From Haemaphysalis longicornis (lineage: Eukaryota > Arthropoda > Arachnida > Ixodida > Ixodidae), in assembly GCA_013339765.2 (NCBI GenBank), contig CM023449.1, forward strand, positions 15,909,811 through 15,973,810: a stretch of 64,000 bases of DNA, given 5' to 3'. The notes beneath the pieces were generated by a model. That model ran no database searches. It was not told where the DNA came from and saw only the letters and a list, made by a program, of their open reading frames with translations. This document shows, in pieces, positions 22,028 through 33,295 of this stretch. Position numbers and translations under genes: made by a program. Within the stretch, counting starts at the first letter, position 1, and every line of letters starts with the position of its first letter.

Positions 22028-23907
22028 GCTGTACCCGAGTATGGTATGTGCCTTCCGGTGGAGGTGGCCGAAAGCCTCCGCAGTTGATTGATATGAGGGG
22101 CTTCCATGATTTCCTTCGCGGTATTGTAGATTCCCAGATGTTCGAGTGGAGCCGTGCATGCGTAAATGGGCAGCTGTAACGCGGCCTTATCAGCTTTTCG
22201 AATGAGGCAATGAATTTTCCTGGGCTCGGTTTCCGTAACATGAAGATAACGGAGAGAGCAGGTGATGCGGCTTATCGTGACAGCTTGTACCGGCTGGAGT
22301 CTTTCTTTCTCCTTGATACCTTTGTGAGGGCTGGTTATTCATCGAATTAGACAGATACTTTGGTTTACGTGTCATGTAATTTTCCATATAAAAGGGGTCG
22401 TTTGCTCTGTTGGACTGTATGAGGAGACCAAAGATTTTGATAATTTCTACCGTTGGGACGGTGTTGGTCTCCAATCTGAATTTTTATGTGCGGCGGGACG
22501 TCCGATCTACGCTTCGCGGGTAGAAGAAGGAGGTCAGATTTCTCACGTGAACAATTGAGTCCTGCTGCACGCGCCTCCAGGACAACCACCTGCGTAACGG
22601 CTTGTAGGGTTTATTCTATGAGAGGGCTACCGCTCCGTACCCAGAGTGTAATATCATCCACGTCGAGACTAAAGGGAAGGTGAGTGTTTCCAGCCTCTTG
22701 GGGGTGTGGAGAAGGCGAGATTAAACCGTAGCGGAGACAGTACGGCGCCCGGCGGAGTGCCAACTGGAGGGAGTTCAACGACGTCTCATGTGAGGTCTCC
22801 GACATGAATAATTGCAGTAAGAGACGCGAGGAAGCCGCTGACGTAATTGTAAGCACGTTCTTTAGGGGAGACTGTTGCCAGCCCTTGCAAGATTGCCATG
22901 TGTGATACCCCGTCAAAGGCCTTCGTAAGGCCTAGGCAAGTAGAGCTGCCGCGTCCAGTTATGACAGAGGGGTAATTGCTTCCCTGGAAAGTTGAAGAAT
23001 ATCCTGAGTGGACAATCCTTATATAAAGCCAATCATGGAGTGGGGAAGATAATTAGTAGACGTGAGATGATTCGTATAGCGAACATTGATGACGTGCTCT
23101 AGTACTTTTCCAACGCATGAAGTGAGGGAGATGGGAAGAGGATGGCCAATATTGAGCGACTTCCCGGTTTTGGTATAAGGGCAGTTTTTTGTGCTTCCAG
23201 AACTGGGGTAGAATGCCGAGTCTCCAAAAAGGGTTATAGTGTTTTGTGAGTGTTGAGGTAGATAGATAGATCGGTCGTCTAGACTGCGGGGCATCTTATT
23301 TGTGATGCCGTGTGGCCCCGGGACTGACCCTGGGCGAATTTGGAGGAGGGCGGCTCGTACCTCCGCTTCCTTTATTTCAGCATCTACTTCAGCATTAGCT
23401 TCCAGTGAATAGGACGGAAGGGCCTGCCTATCTCCTATTGGGATGTAAAGAGACCGTACCTTATTTCGAAGTTGCTTATTCGTGCCCGGGAAATTACAAA
23501 CTATGGCGGATAGCCGATTTATCTGAGTCGTCTTAATGATGTCTTCGAATAGTTCTGTGATATAGAAGGTGTCTAAGAAGCCACCATGTGCATTTCATAG
23601 TTAAATTTCCCGTCATCTGATCACGGATCTGGCGCCATTGATATCGCGCCAATTCCGCAGCGTGTTTTTCTATGGCCTCGTTTAACTCGCTAGCATCAAG
23701 CGGAGTTTGCGGTTGTGCTTGTCGCAGCGCGAGCGGCGTTGGGTGCGTTGGATGCTTTCCACATGCTGGGGCCGGGACTCGACTACTTACGAAGGAATTT
23801 CCGTGTCTAAGCGAGTGCTTACAAGTCGGGCATTGGATACCATACGCTCTACTCAGCTCTGCTAACTTCTTGCGAGCGGGTATTACCACGGACGTTGCGG
23901 AATTCAT
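22028..23907 (-). pseudogene. LINE ORF2 reverse transcriptase pseudogene
   Basis: A degenerate minus-strand LINE. From 5' to 3': pre-RT segment (IEKHAAELARYQW, about 23650-23700), GKSLNIGHPLPISLTSCVGK (about 23120-23180), motif A KAFDGVSHMAILQGL (about 22880-22925), motif B GTPPGAVLSPLRFNLA (about 22720-22765), motif C region DVDDITLW (about 22645-22670, first residues changed from the usual YADD form), GLNCSREKSDLLLLPA (about 22515-22560), then ACTAPLEHLGIYNTAKEI near 22110-22160. At least several stops and frameshifts separate these. It would have copied the element RNA at the nicked target; it is now inactive. Confidence 0.82.
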
Positions 23908-23989
23908 TCTAATTAGTAAAATAGGTTTGCCTGGGTCGCCGCGTAATGGTGGCGTCGGGGAAGATATCCGTTTGGATAATTAGGTGACC

Positions 23990-24669
23990 GCTGCCCAGCG
24001 ACGAGTCGCTGCAGGCCGAACGGCAACGTTTGATTTTGTGAGCGAGAGAGTGAGGTCAGGGGAGGAGTCTTTTTTTGCGCTATTGCCAATTCTCGGGGGG
24101 GGTGGGAGGGGGGGGGGAGGGGTGGGGGGAGGGGGGGGGTGGTCTATGATTGGCGCAGCACTGCGTGCCGTAAAGCTTTTATCCGCAAGACGTTAGGCAT
24201 TACTTCCCATTCTGAGGTTTCTTATGTTGGCTTAACGTCACATCTCGATATTTACAACCTCGAACCGGCACCCATTCAAAAAAAGGTCTCACTGAACGCC
24301 AAGCAGCAGGTACCGATTCGCGCCGTACACGCCAATCCCAAACGTTAGGCCTACGGAGTGCACACCTGAGAGTTGCTGTGGGTAATCTAGAAAAAGGTGC
24401 GTATCTTTAGAGTAGGCCCATGCTCGCATGTGGAATTGGCCAACCAAAGAAACAATCACGAGAAACCTTCGCGTTCAACCATCATAGTCGTTAGACAGAG
24501 GGGTGCATAATTTTTGTTCTAATTCACATTATGTATTATGACTTAAAAGCTGCAAACCGTTTGCTGAAGGTGCACTTAAAAAGTAGCCTGATGCATATTT
24601 GACGAATTGCGCTGGGAATGTCTGAAGGCATTTAACAGCTGAAAAGGAGTCATTCGTTATACGTAATTC
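23990..24669. other. non-coding; includes a G-run tract at 24098-24141
   Basis: The tract has many runs of three to nine G interrupted by single T or A, so G-quadruplex formation on the plus strand is possible. Nothing else recognised in the interval. Confidence 0.6.
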
Positions 24670-24683
24670 TTGGTAATAAAAGG

Positions 24684-24758
24684 TTTTGATTGATTGATTG
24701 ATTTGATGATTATTGCTTGATTCGAGTTGATTGCTGATGATTGATGATTGATTGATTG

Positions 24759-24790
<32 letters not shown>

Positions 24791-24927
24791 GATGATTGAT
24801 GATTGATGTGATTGGATTGATTGCTTGATGGTTTAACGCGCCAACGCAACGCGGGCGGACCAGTGCGTCGTAGTGGAGGGCTCGGGATTAATTTTAACCA
24901 CCTGGGGATCTTTAACATGCGCCGAAA
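24684..24927 (-). mobile_element. tRNA-derived SINE, 5'-truncated, with long (ATCA)n tail (copy 3)
   Basis: Minus-strand SINE lacking the tRNA head. It begins within the TTTCGGCGC segment of the body and ends in about 140 bp of degenerate TGAT repeats (24685-24828 on the plus strand). Flanks TTGGTAATAAAAGG (24670-24683) and TTGGTAGTAAAAGG (24928-24941) form a 14-bp duplication with one mismatch. Tail length far exceeds that of the other copies. Confidence 0.88.
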
Positions 24928-24941
24928 TTGGTAGTAAAAGG

Positions 24942-25399
24942 GAGACGAAGAAAATAAAAACGGTTTGCTTAGAGAAGAAGTGCTGATTTTCTGCGTAAAT
25001 TATTTGTTTTTATTTGTGTGCAAAGCCTGAGAAAACGACTTTCTAAAGGCTTTCATGTATGATGTATTGAAGCCTGTAGAAGCTAAAAGGGACACTTTTT
25101 AGTATTTAATATACAGCGGCTTTTTTGCCAAAATGATTCGTAAAAAATGAGAAGTAAAATTTCAGTCAGAAAAAAAGAACAGAATCTCACCATGTATTAG
25201 GGATTTTAGGAGATATTTTCACTACGTACTTACTGGATTTAAGAAAGCGTACACTGTGTATTTTGCCGCATTGCTTGCTAAATGTTCGCGCAAGTTCCAA
25301 ATTTCTTTCCGCAAAACGGCTGAGTATGGTCTTTAGCTGTGCACAAAACTCACTTTGAGTTGTTAATTGAATTTTGCTTTTTTTTAATATATTCACATA
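24942..25399. other. no recognised feature
   Basis: AT-rich sequence without assignable ORFs or repeats. Confidence 0.4.
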
Positions 25400-25574
25400 C
25401 AGAGGAACCTCGTCAAACCGTACCCGCATAAGCCGTAGTTTCTTTTTATACGTAGTTAGGCCGTATACCCGACTCGATTACCCTTTAAGCTAATGCATAC
25501 TGATAAACCGTAAGGCTGGTTAGTGTGTACTTTCTTCGCGTCCCCGTCAAGTACGGTTTAACGAGGTTTCAATG
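25400..25574. mobile_element. Tigger-like (Tc1/mariner) MITE, 175 bp
   Basis: Inverted ends, left AGAGGAACCTCGTCAAACCG and right CGGTTTAACGAGGTTTCAAT, imperfect over about 25 bp, with TA on both sides (25398-25399 and 25575-25576). No ORF. TA duplication and the AACCTCG..AA-type termini suggest a pogo/Tigger-mobilised MITE; this is inference. Confidence 0.75.
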
Positions 25575-25639
25575 TATATGTATTATCAAGAATACACGCC
25601 TATGCTGTCCTGAGCATTTCTTCAATATACGGGTGATCA

Positions 25640-26218
25640 ACCAGGCCGCTATGGTGCGTGTTCTACCGAAAGGGCTCCCGTGACGCGAGCGGAGCAGCCC
25701 GGTCATGCTTCCTGCCTCCGTGCTTCCTACGTTCGGCATCGAACGCAGCGGAAGGAGCGGTTGCTCTACGACGGGCCAGCCGCATCCTATGCTTACAATT
25801 CACATTCGGTGACCTGTTCATCAGTTATCGCTTTGCACCACGAACGCCCTGCGGTGCGCGGAGATAAGGCCCGCGCCAACGCGAGCGTCGCAGACAGTCT
25901 GTCTGGCATGGCTGCGGTGAGCGGGCTTCCCGCGTGTGCGCGCCATTGGGGACTAAATTTCGAAGTGCGTATCGCGTGCCCGTAACATTTCTCAGTGCCG
26001 TTTTCCTGGTCAGGTTTGTGCTGCGTGGCGGGGCCCGTTGATATACGGAGTGAACACTTTAAATTTGTGGTACCGGAAAGTTCGACAGCAAGTTGTCCGT
26101 TCCGTGTTGGTAGCCATTGCGGCGGTGACAAAGCCATCTCTCCCGATAATTTTACGCCAGACTCTACAGCGGCGGACCGCAGCAGCACATCAGGTGTACC
26201 CTAGCCGCAACAAAGACA
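25640..26218 (+). promoter_or_regulatory. CpG-rich segment, possible promoter/5' UTR
   Basis: CpG density is visibly higher than in the neighbouring AT-rich DNA, and the segment ends at an ATG followed by a strong donor. Direction and transcription start cannot be fixed from sequence. Confidence 0.22.
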
Positions 26219-26244
26219 ATGTCAGCGGGCCAGGGCGCCGAAAA
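26219..26244 (+). CDS. Possible first coding exon
   Basis: ATG 26219 gives MSAGQGAE and meets GTGAGT at 26245-26250, a near-consensus splice donor. The exon is too short to identify and no downstream partner was found, so this is tentative. Confidence 0.2.
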
Positions 26245-26250
26245 GTGAGT

Positions 26251-29200
26251 GATTTTCTTGTGATTTGCACCGACATGCGAAGCGCAGCTTTCTCATCCCC
26301 GAGAGGCTCTTTTTTCCCATTTGGTATCGACTTTCGAAGCCGCTTTTAGCCATCGAAGCACCGTATCGTGCTGCTAAAACATATTTCGGCGAAACAAATG
26401 TAGCTCTTTTCATTTCAACCTTTTACCCTGCCGACCACTTGTTAAATTGTTATGCGCACCATGCTGGTCGACGCGTACGGGCGAGGTATTTGTGCAAAGC
26501 ACTCAGGACAATGCAGTCTACTGTCATTGATTGAAAAAATACGCAGGGGTTTTTCTGGTTTGTTCTCTTTTTAGCATCGCAAAGTACAGAAGAAATAACG
26601 GAAGACCACTACGCGTGACGTCGGTTGCCTGACTGAATCTATACTGGCTTCCGTTTACGCTTACCTCTCTTTAGACATCGTAAACGGGGTCTTGTGCGCA
26701 AAGGGCGGTATTACAAAATAGCTTGCTGAAAATAGACATGTAGCATGGGTACGTCTCTGCATCACGCTGCGACTGTATCCGTAGTTCTGCCAATATGGAA
26801 AGTGAGTGTTTACGCTTTCCTGCCGAAAGTGGGTGAAGACGCGGCCGCGGAGTGACTTTATTGCATTCGGCGCTGTTTTTTATTGCACGCTAGACAGCCG
26901 GAAAGCAGAGCGTGCAGAACTTGACGAGCAGCACGTAGTGTGGTTTATTCTGGTATTGCAAGAGACGTCTTGAGCTCTCAGAAACAAGATCGCAGGTTGA
27001 TATTGCAGTTTTAGGGTCCAATTGGTTAAGGTCGCAAACAACGTTACCACAGTATTTCGCGGCCCTCAGCTGACGGTGGCACTCGTCGTTGAAAGAAACC
27101 TGAGTGTGTGTGACAGTTATGTCGGGAAGTGTACGGCAAACACTCCAAAATGGCCAACGGATGGTACCCAAAGCGGCCGGCTGTTCAGCAGGAAAAGAAA
27201 CAAATAAATTTAGAAACAAATTATTCAGAACCAGCTACGTAGAACGCTAAAATGGAGAATTATTGGTGTTAAATTTCGCTAGTCTTTCCTGTCGAACTAA
27301 TTCGTCGGGTGTACCGTGATGAACAGCGCTCCTACGTGATATGTACGGTCAGTTCGCTTGCCAAATACACGGGGTCAGTCACCCAAAAAAGCCACCAAGG
27401 CAGAATCAAAGAATGCAACGGGGAGAGTTAAATGAGAAAAATGAAAGCGAAGAAAGAGGCACAAATACGATACCGGAATAAAGAATTAATCGATAAGTAT
27501 CGCCACAGCAGACCATAATGCGTTCGCATTGAAGGCACGCAAGCAAGCTTAAGAGCCCCAAAAACTTTTCTCGTCGCCGTAGGGGCTTGGAGCGAAGCAA
27601 ATGTCTCGCGGTGCCGATTCACGGCATGGTCAGGAGGGCTGCCGGAAATCCATGACGAGGAGCTAAATTGGACATAGTGACTCGTGAAATGAGCTATATA
27701 GTAAGGTTTTAGTAATTTCTGTTGTATTTTTTATAAAGCGTTCACCTAATTATTTAGCGGCCTGCTGCCCCTGGTTTACATGGTCTGATCCAGGGTCTTC
27801 TCTCTCCGTTTTACACCCACGCGCAAAAAAAAAAAAAAAATAGTTGTCTTCGTTTGCATCGGCGTTTGTAACATTTTTATCTTTGCATTCCTGCTCCAAA
27901 CTTCGCGGCGAAATTTTTACTGCTGATTCAGTTACTACGCTTGCGCCTGCAAGTGCACCAAGCCACAGGTGCGGTATGGCGTGTGATAAGAGGCTTGAAG
28001 GAAGCGTTTTTGGGGGCTTTGTGCTACAAGTTTGGAAATACCGAAGCAGTCGTTCGCGCACGTAATACGAAACCCAGCTATCGGATAGAAGCAAATATAT
28101 AGTCGGAAGGTTGTTCAAAACCAGGGTGCTTTTGTTGCCAGGCTTCTGCGTAATGAGGTAATAATAAAAAGAAACAAGCTAATAGAAGGTGTGTACGCCT
28201 GGAAGGCGGGTTCGATATTGAAAGGATGTTTTATATAGCTGCTGTTCAGCAGCTGTGGCTCCTTTGTGCGTACCGACAACAGAGCACACGCATGGGGGTA
28301 ATTCGTATTCCGCTCGAAAAGCTCTAGCTCTGGTGCAAGAACTATTTAGTTTTTTCGAAGAATAAGGACAAGAATGACGGAAACAATTGGAAAACGTCAT
28401 ATCAAACTTTAGTCTCTCTAGAACTTCGCACCAATCGAGCGCCTAGTTATGTCAATCATGATGACGCGTAATGCACACTGGGAGACGCCGTTCAAGTTTG
28501 TCATCATTTTTTTGACGCAATTGGATGGACGCCTGCCTCCGTTTCGTTGATTGTGTTCCGTTGATTAGACCTTCTCACTGAAACTCAGTGGCTAATACAC
28601 AGAGCACTGAAAACTGTTGAGTACGGCGAATGCCTCAAATCTCTCACTGTGCAAAAAAAAAAAAAAAAAACGAGTGGCGTATTTGTCGTTGACAGTCACG
28701 GGGAGAGGGCAGCCCGTGTAAAAAGAAATACAAAGAACATTTGAGTTCACATGGGGAGGGAGCATGGGTCTTCTGAGTAAGAGTCGAGTGCGTTACGGCC
28801 CAGTTACCTCAGCACGCTGCCTGAGGCGCAACATCAGTTGGCCTAGTGCATCTAGGAAGATTCTTATGTGCGCGCGAAAAAAAATTGGCTCCAATCCACG
28901 CTGTGAAAGTGGTTGGAAAGCAAAGCTGTAAACGACACCCACAAGAATTGCCCATGCGACTTCACTTGAATTCACACACGTGGCTCTACAAAGAGCAAAA
29001 CCAGAGCTTCTGCCAGCCATTTCCTGGAATTCGCGGGGGCGGCGTCCCGAATGCAGAAGCGTCGGCCACGGCCGCGGTAGAGCGGTAGACGCAACAGCCG
29101 TAGCCTGGCTGTGAGTCGTGAGAAAGAAAATGGAGAGGAGGGTCTTTCGATGGGTGAGCCAGCGGAACCTAGCCTTACTGATGTGCTAGCTTGGGGCTAC

Positions 29201-29405
29201 ACCACCGCTCTACACAAGCGCAGACACCGAAACAATTCGGCGTGTGGTCTTATTTATACCGATTTAAACTAGCTAGTGTTCCCGTTTTTGTGTGCATGTG
29301 TGTGCATGTGTTCATGCGCGCGTATGTTTTGTCCATACATTTCCATGTAATTTACATGCATTTCGCGATATTTGTTTAAAACATGAGTGTTTGCAGATGC
29401 CTGTA
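26251..29405. other. no recognised gene
   Basis: Unassigned ORFs (up to 122 codons, minus, 27750-28118). A-runs of about 16-18 bp at about 27825-27841 and 28653-28671. If the exon at 26219 is real, this could hold intron sequence. Confidence 0.4.
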
Positions 29406-29903
29406 CAGGGGGGATTAAAAGAAATGCGAACAACGGAGCACACATCCTCCGACGCATGCCGCACCGTCTGGCTGCAAAGTCAGTAAACTGCGCGCATGCG
29501 CACTCCTTCGAGAGCGTTTCAGAGTGTGGCCTACATTATTGGGCAATGCTTGATCGAGGGGCGACGCCGGTCGTTTATTTTGAGGCGCCTCTCCACGCTG
29601 CGTCGCCACTGAGCAGGATGATCGTTGAACGGCATCATGCTAGCTGCAATCAGCCGGCTGCGCGCTTGGCTCCCAAATGAGTAGATAACAGGATGCTCAG
29701 TGGCGGCAGAGCATAACAAGACGCTTTAAAATAAATCGCCGGCGTCGCTTCTTTATCAAGCATTTCTCCTCACAGTAGGCCACACTCTCAAACGCTCTGA
29801 AAGAACTACGCATGCGCGCAGTTTACTGACAGTGCAGCCGGACGGTGCGGCATGCAGCGGAGGCTGTGTGCTCCGTTGTTCGTATTCCTTTTAATCCCCC
29901 CTG
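29406..29903. mobile_element. Fold-back/MITE with long inverted arms, TA-flanked
   Basis: Ends CAGGGGGGATTAAAAG (29406) and CTTTTAATCCCCCCTG (29903) with TA on both sides (29404-29405 and 29904-29905). The arms (about 29406-29585 and 29735-29903) are inverted copies at roughly 80-90% by eye; they share GAACAACGGAGCACAC, GTGTGGCCTAC and other blocks. There is no ORF. Terminal CAG and TA target suggest a Tc1/mariner-mobilised MITE. Confidence 0.85.
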
Positions 29904-31131
29904 TACGTTTTAATGGTCCCTCTCTTCGTGCTTGCTAATGTGTGCGGGGGGAGGCGGAGGTTCGTCCCGACTTCATTGTTTGTTTCTTCAGTGTGTCGTC
30001 CTGTACTTCCAGTGCACCACCCACGAAATGCCTTGTCCTGTTCGTGGGCACTCCCAAATAAATAAATAGCTAAAAGCGCATGGCACAACCGACGCCACAC
30101 AGCGCCCAAATATTGCGTCATCCTTAACAGCCGAAACCAATGCAGCGCACTCAACCAGACCATCGTGAATTTCTTTTATTTTTTCTCTTCTCTGTGTTAG
30201 ACCAGCGCGATCTGATGTCCTATCCGTGTTTGCTCGCATTTGAATCCGGCTGCGCAATTAAACACGTACAGTGCTCACGGATTGAAACGCGACACTGGGA
30301 GCGCGTGGCCTGCGGAACATGCAGCGCCGCCCGTGGATGCCCGTGGAAACTAGGTGTTGCATTATGGTATACCGCGAGGATGAGAGCGTGTTGACCGTAG
30401 GCTTACTGCTTCCGGTTGCCAATGAGCGGAACTGTGGTTCCCCGCAGCCTGCCCGCAGCGACAGCGGGGCGCCGCGAGCCTGGAGCGCTGGAACGTGTTA
30501 GTGCACCGACGGTACCAGCCCGGCTGTGCGCGCAGCCGATTTCGCGACATCGTGTGAGCGTGCAATCTTTAGCGTGCCCTTCCAATGCGGCACAGTAATG
30601 TTCATGTAATGCGCAGTAACGCTTATCTGAATAAAAGAAACTTCTGTACGAAGGAACAGCAAACATTATTCCAGGATATAAACTAAAAAAAAAAGAAAGA
30701 CACCTTTGCAGGCCCCTTCGCGTGTGGTGCGGTTCATATTTACTTCGTCGGCTCTCCTCTTTTTTTGGCTTATATCATGGAATAAAGTTGGCTCTTCCTT
30801 CATGCAGACGCTCGCTTTATTCAGATAAGCGTGTGCCTTAAATGCACATTATCTGTGTTGCATCGGAAGGGCACGCGTAAGAAGAGCGCGCGAGCAAACG
30901 ATGTCGCGAAATTGGCTACGCGGACCGCCGGGCGGCTAACAATGGCGCACAAACGCGCCCTGCGCTCCAGGCTCGCAGCGCACCGCTGTCGCTGCGCGGA
31001 ACCACAGCCCGGCTTATTGGCAACCGGAAGCAGCAAGCCTAAGGTTAAAACGCTCTCGTCCTCAAGGTATACCACAATGCAACACCTAGCTTCCACGGGC
31101 GTCCACGGGTGGCGCTGCATGTACCGCAGGC

Positions 31132-32597
31132 CATGCAGCGCCATGACGGGGTTAGAAAGGAAGCTAGAAGTCAGCACGATGGGGTTCGACTTATGCTACA
31201 TGAAAAACGGGCAGGTGGTGGAACAACGGGTTCCGGGACTAATGTATGCAGACGACATATTGTTGATGGCGGACAACCGCATAAGTATGCAGGCTTGATG
31301 GATATATGCGGTGAAGAAGCGACGCACCTAGGGCTATCCTTTAGCAGAGAAAAATCGGGGATCATGGTCTTTAATGACGGCGAGGAGCACAAAACAGTAT
31401 CAGTGCAGCAAGTAGAAATACCATTGGTGAAAGAGTATAAATATTTAGGAGTATGGCTGAACAATAGCGAAGATTACACGCAGGCGCATGAGGCTCACCT
31501 TAAGACGAAAGGAAGACGGAACGCGGCTATAATGAAGCATAGAGCCCTCTGGGGATACAGCAAATACGAGGTGGTAAGGGGAGTCTGGAAAGGGGTCATG
31601 GTACCAGGATTAACTTTCGCTAATTCGGTTCTGTGCATGAAGTCACAGACCCAAGCGGGCCTGGAAGTAAATCAGAGGGCGGTAGGCAGATTGGCCCTAG
31701 GGGCCCACAGTAAAACTACAAATGAAGCGGTACAAGGGGATATGGGCTGGTCGTCTTTCGAGGCGAGGGAGGCGCAGAGCAAGATAAAGTTTGAGGAACG
31801 ACTTCGTGACATGGAGGACGAAAAATGGGCCGCGAGGGTGTTTAAGTACCTGTATTTGAGGAGCGTGTACACGCGGTGGAGACGGAGGACCAGACAGCTG
31901 ACCAAGCGGTACGGAAAGTCGGTAGGGGAAAGCGGGGTTTACACAACAGTTAAAAAGCAGGTAAAGGCAGCAGAGACGACGAAGTGGGCAGAGAGAATGG
32001 AAGCGAAAAAAACCCTGGAGACTTATAGGACAGAGAAACGGCAAATTAAGAAGGAGGGATTCTATGGCAATACGAGAGGCAGTGCGTTGCTCTTCGAGGC
32101 GCGGGCAGGATGCCTGAGAACCCGGGCATACACGGGTAGCTACAGGCAGCAGGATGAAACGTGTGCATGCTGCGGCAGTGATCGGGAAACTATAGACCAT
32201 ATTGTCAGGAGCTGCACAGAGATACGGCCACCGCGGGGTGAGGGGGAAACGACGCTGGCGGAGGCTTTGGGATTTGGGGCCAGGGGAACCTCAACTTCAA
32301 GGCCATAGAGGTGACGAAGAGGCGACTGGAGTGGTGGTAGAGGAAAAGTAGGGAAGGGATGGGTACGCAGGTGGAGTAATCATGCGGACGAGAATTTAGA
32401 ACAGCGAGGGGAGAAAAAAGGGGGGTGGGGGCGATGAGTTTAAAACAGAAAAGAGGGAGAGATGGGAGGGAGGAAGCAAATCTATAGGTTAACCTCGGAG
32501 TAGGGCATGTAAACGTAATAAAACAGGCAAGTCGGTTGCTGACAACCGACGCCCCGATTCAAAGGGAAAGCCACTAATCATCATCATCATCATCATC
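31132..32597 (+). mobile_element. 5'-truncated LINE with (ATC)n tail, inserted in the fold-back element
   Basis: Carries the 3' part of ORF2, a 3' UTR rich in purines, AATAAAACAGG (about 32518) and an ATCATCATC tail ending at 32597, where fold-back sequence resumes (CCACGCGCTCGCAGTG). The first 12 bp (CATGCAGCGCCA, 31132-31143) are an inverted copy of 31110-31121, a likely junction filler rather than LINE sequence. Clade not certain; no RNase H domain is present before the C-terminal zinc motif. Confidence 0.88.
31144..32308 (+). pseudogene. LINE ORF2, reverse transcriptase C-terminal part
   Basis: Reading starts within the RT (GLERKLEVS), reaches motif C MYADDILLMADN (31242-31277), hits a frameshift with stop at about 31295, and continues in another frame through GLSFSREKSGIMVF, KEYKYLGVWLNN and a long thumb/linker region. 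A C-terminal zinc motif CACCGSDRETIDHIVRSC lies at 32162-32215, with the stop at 32308. Motif C supplies two catalytic aspartates; the zinc motif is common at the end of non-LTR ORF2 proteins. Only one clear lesion, so it is the youngest-looking coding fragment here apart from truncation. Confidence 0.88.
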
Positions 32598-32649
32598 CAC
32601 GCGCTCGCAGTGTCGCGTTTCAATCCGTGAGCACTGTACACGTAGCGCA

Positions 32650-33031
32650 AACGTGAGCGCTGAACGGAAGTCCGGGTAGGCTGTAGGCGCTCCCTTTTTA
32701 GCTGACGCCTGCAGTTATTGTTGCCGGAGATTTCTTTCGGATCAGCCGTCTTCCCGATTCTTTCCGCCAATACCACTATCCCGGGTGGTGACCTTTGGAT
32801 CTTTTGTTACGTGTACTACATATAAAATCGGGGAATCCATTCCTAAATCATTGCTTTCGCGACAGCGTTTCCTAACTTTGTTTTTGTGCAGTATTTTTTT
32901 GTTCATGTGTGCTCACGTCTTCCTTCTTTCCGCCAGCTGCTTTTTTATGCGCCCTTCACGTATTGCCTTTTGCTAGAATTTGTGCCCCTCCATGGTCTCG
33001 ATTTCCATATATATGTTTCTGGTGTAGTTCC
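32650..33031. other. no recognised feature
   Basis: T-rich interval up to the SINE; short ORFs only. Confidence 0.4.
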
Positions 33032-33044
33032 TCTTTTTGCGGTT

Positions 33045-33282
33045 ACCCGCCATGGTGGCTCAGTGGCTAAGGCGTTGCACTGCTGAGCACGAAATCGCGG
33101 GTTCGATTCCCGGACGCGGCGGCCGCTTTTCTGATGGAGGCGAAAAGCAAAAGCGCCCGTGTGGAGGAGATTTCGGCGCCCGTCAAAGATCCCCAGGTGG
33201 TCAAAATTAATCCGGAGCCCTCCACTACGGCGCGCCTCATCGCCTGCGTTGCGTCGGCGCGTTAAGCCCTACAGTCAATCAA
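33045..33282 (+). mobile_element. tRNA-derived SINE, full length (copy 4)
   Basis: Same family; head CCCGCCATGGTGGCTCAGTG, box B GGTTCGATTCC, tail CAGTCAATCAA. Flanked by a perfect 13-bp duplication TCTTTTTGCGGTT (33032-33044 and 33283-33295). Confidence 0.95.
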
Positions 33283-33295
33283 TCTTTTTGCGGTT

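Larger units (their letters stand above)
30251..32649. mobile_element. Large fold-back element split by a LINE
   Basis: Left arm about 30251-30695. Right arm about 30757-31131 continuing at 32598-32649, with the LINE lying between the two right-arm pieces. Without the LINE it is a palindrome of roughly 0.9 kb with a ~60-bp centre. Shared blocks include ACAGTGCTCACGGATTGAAA (left, 30270-30289) with its complement at 32621-32640, and GCTTATCTGAATAAA (30621-30635) with its complement at 30816-30830. No ORF of its own. Target duplication not determined. Confidence 0.85.
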
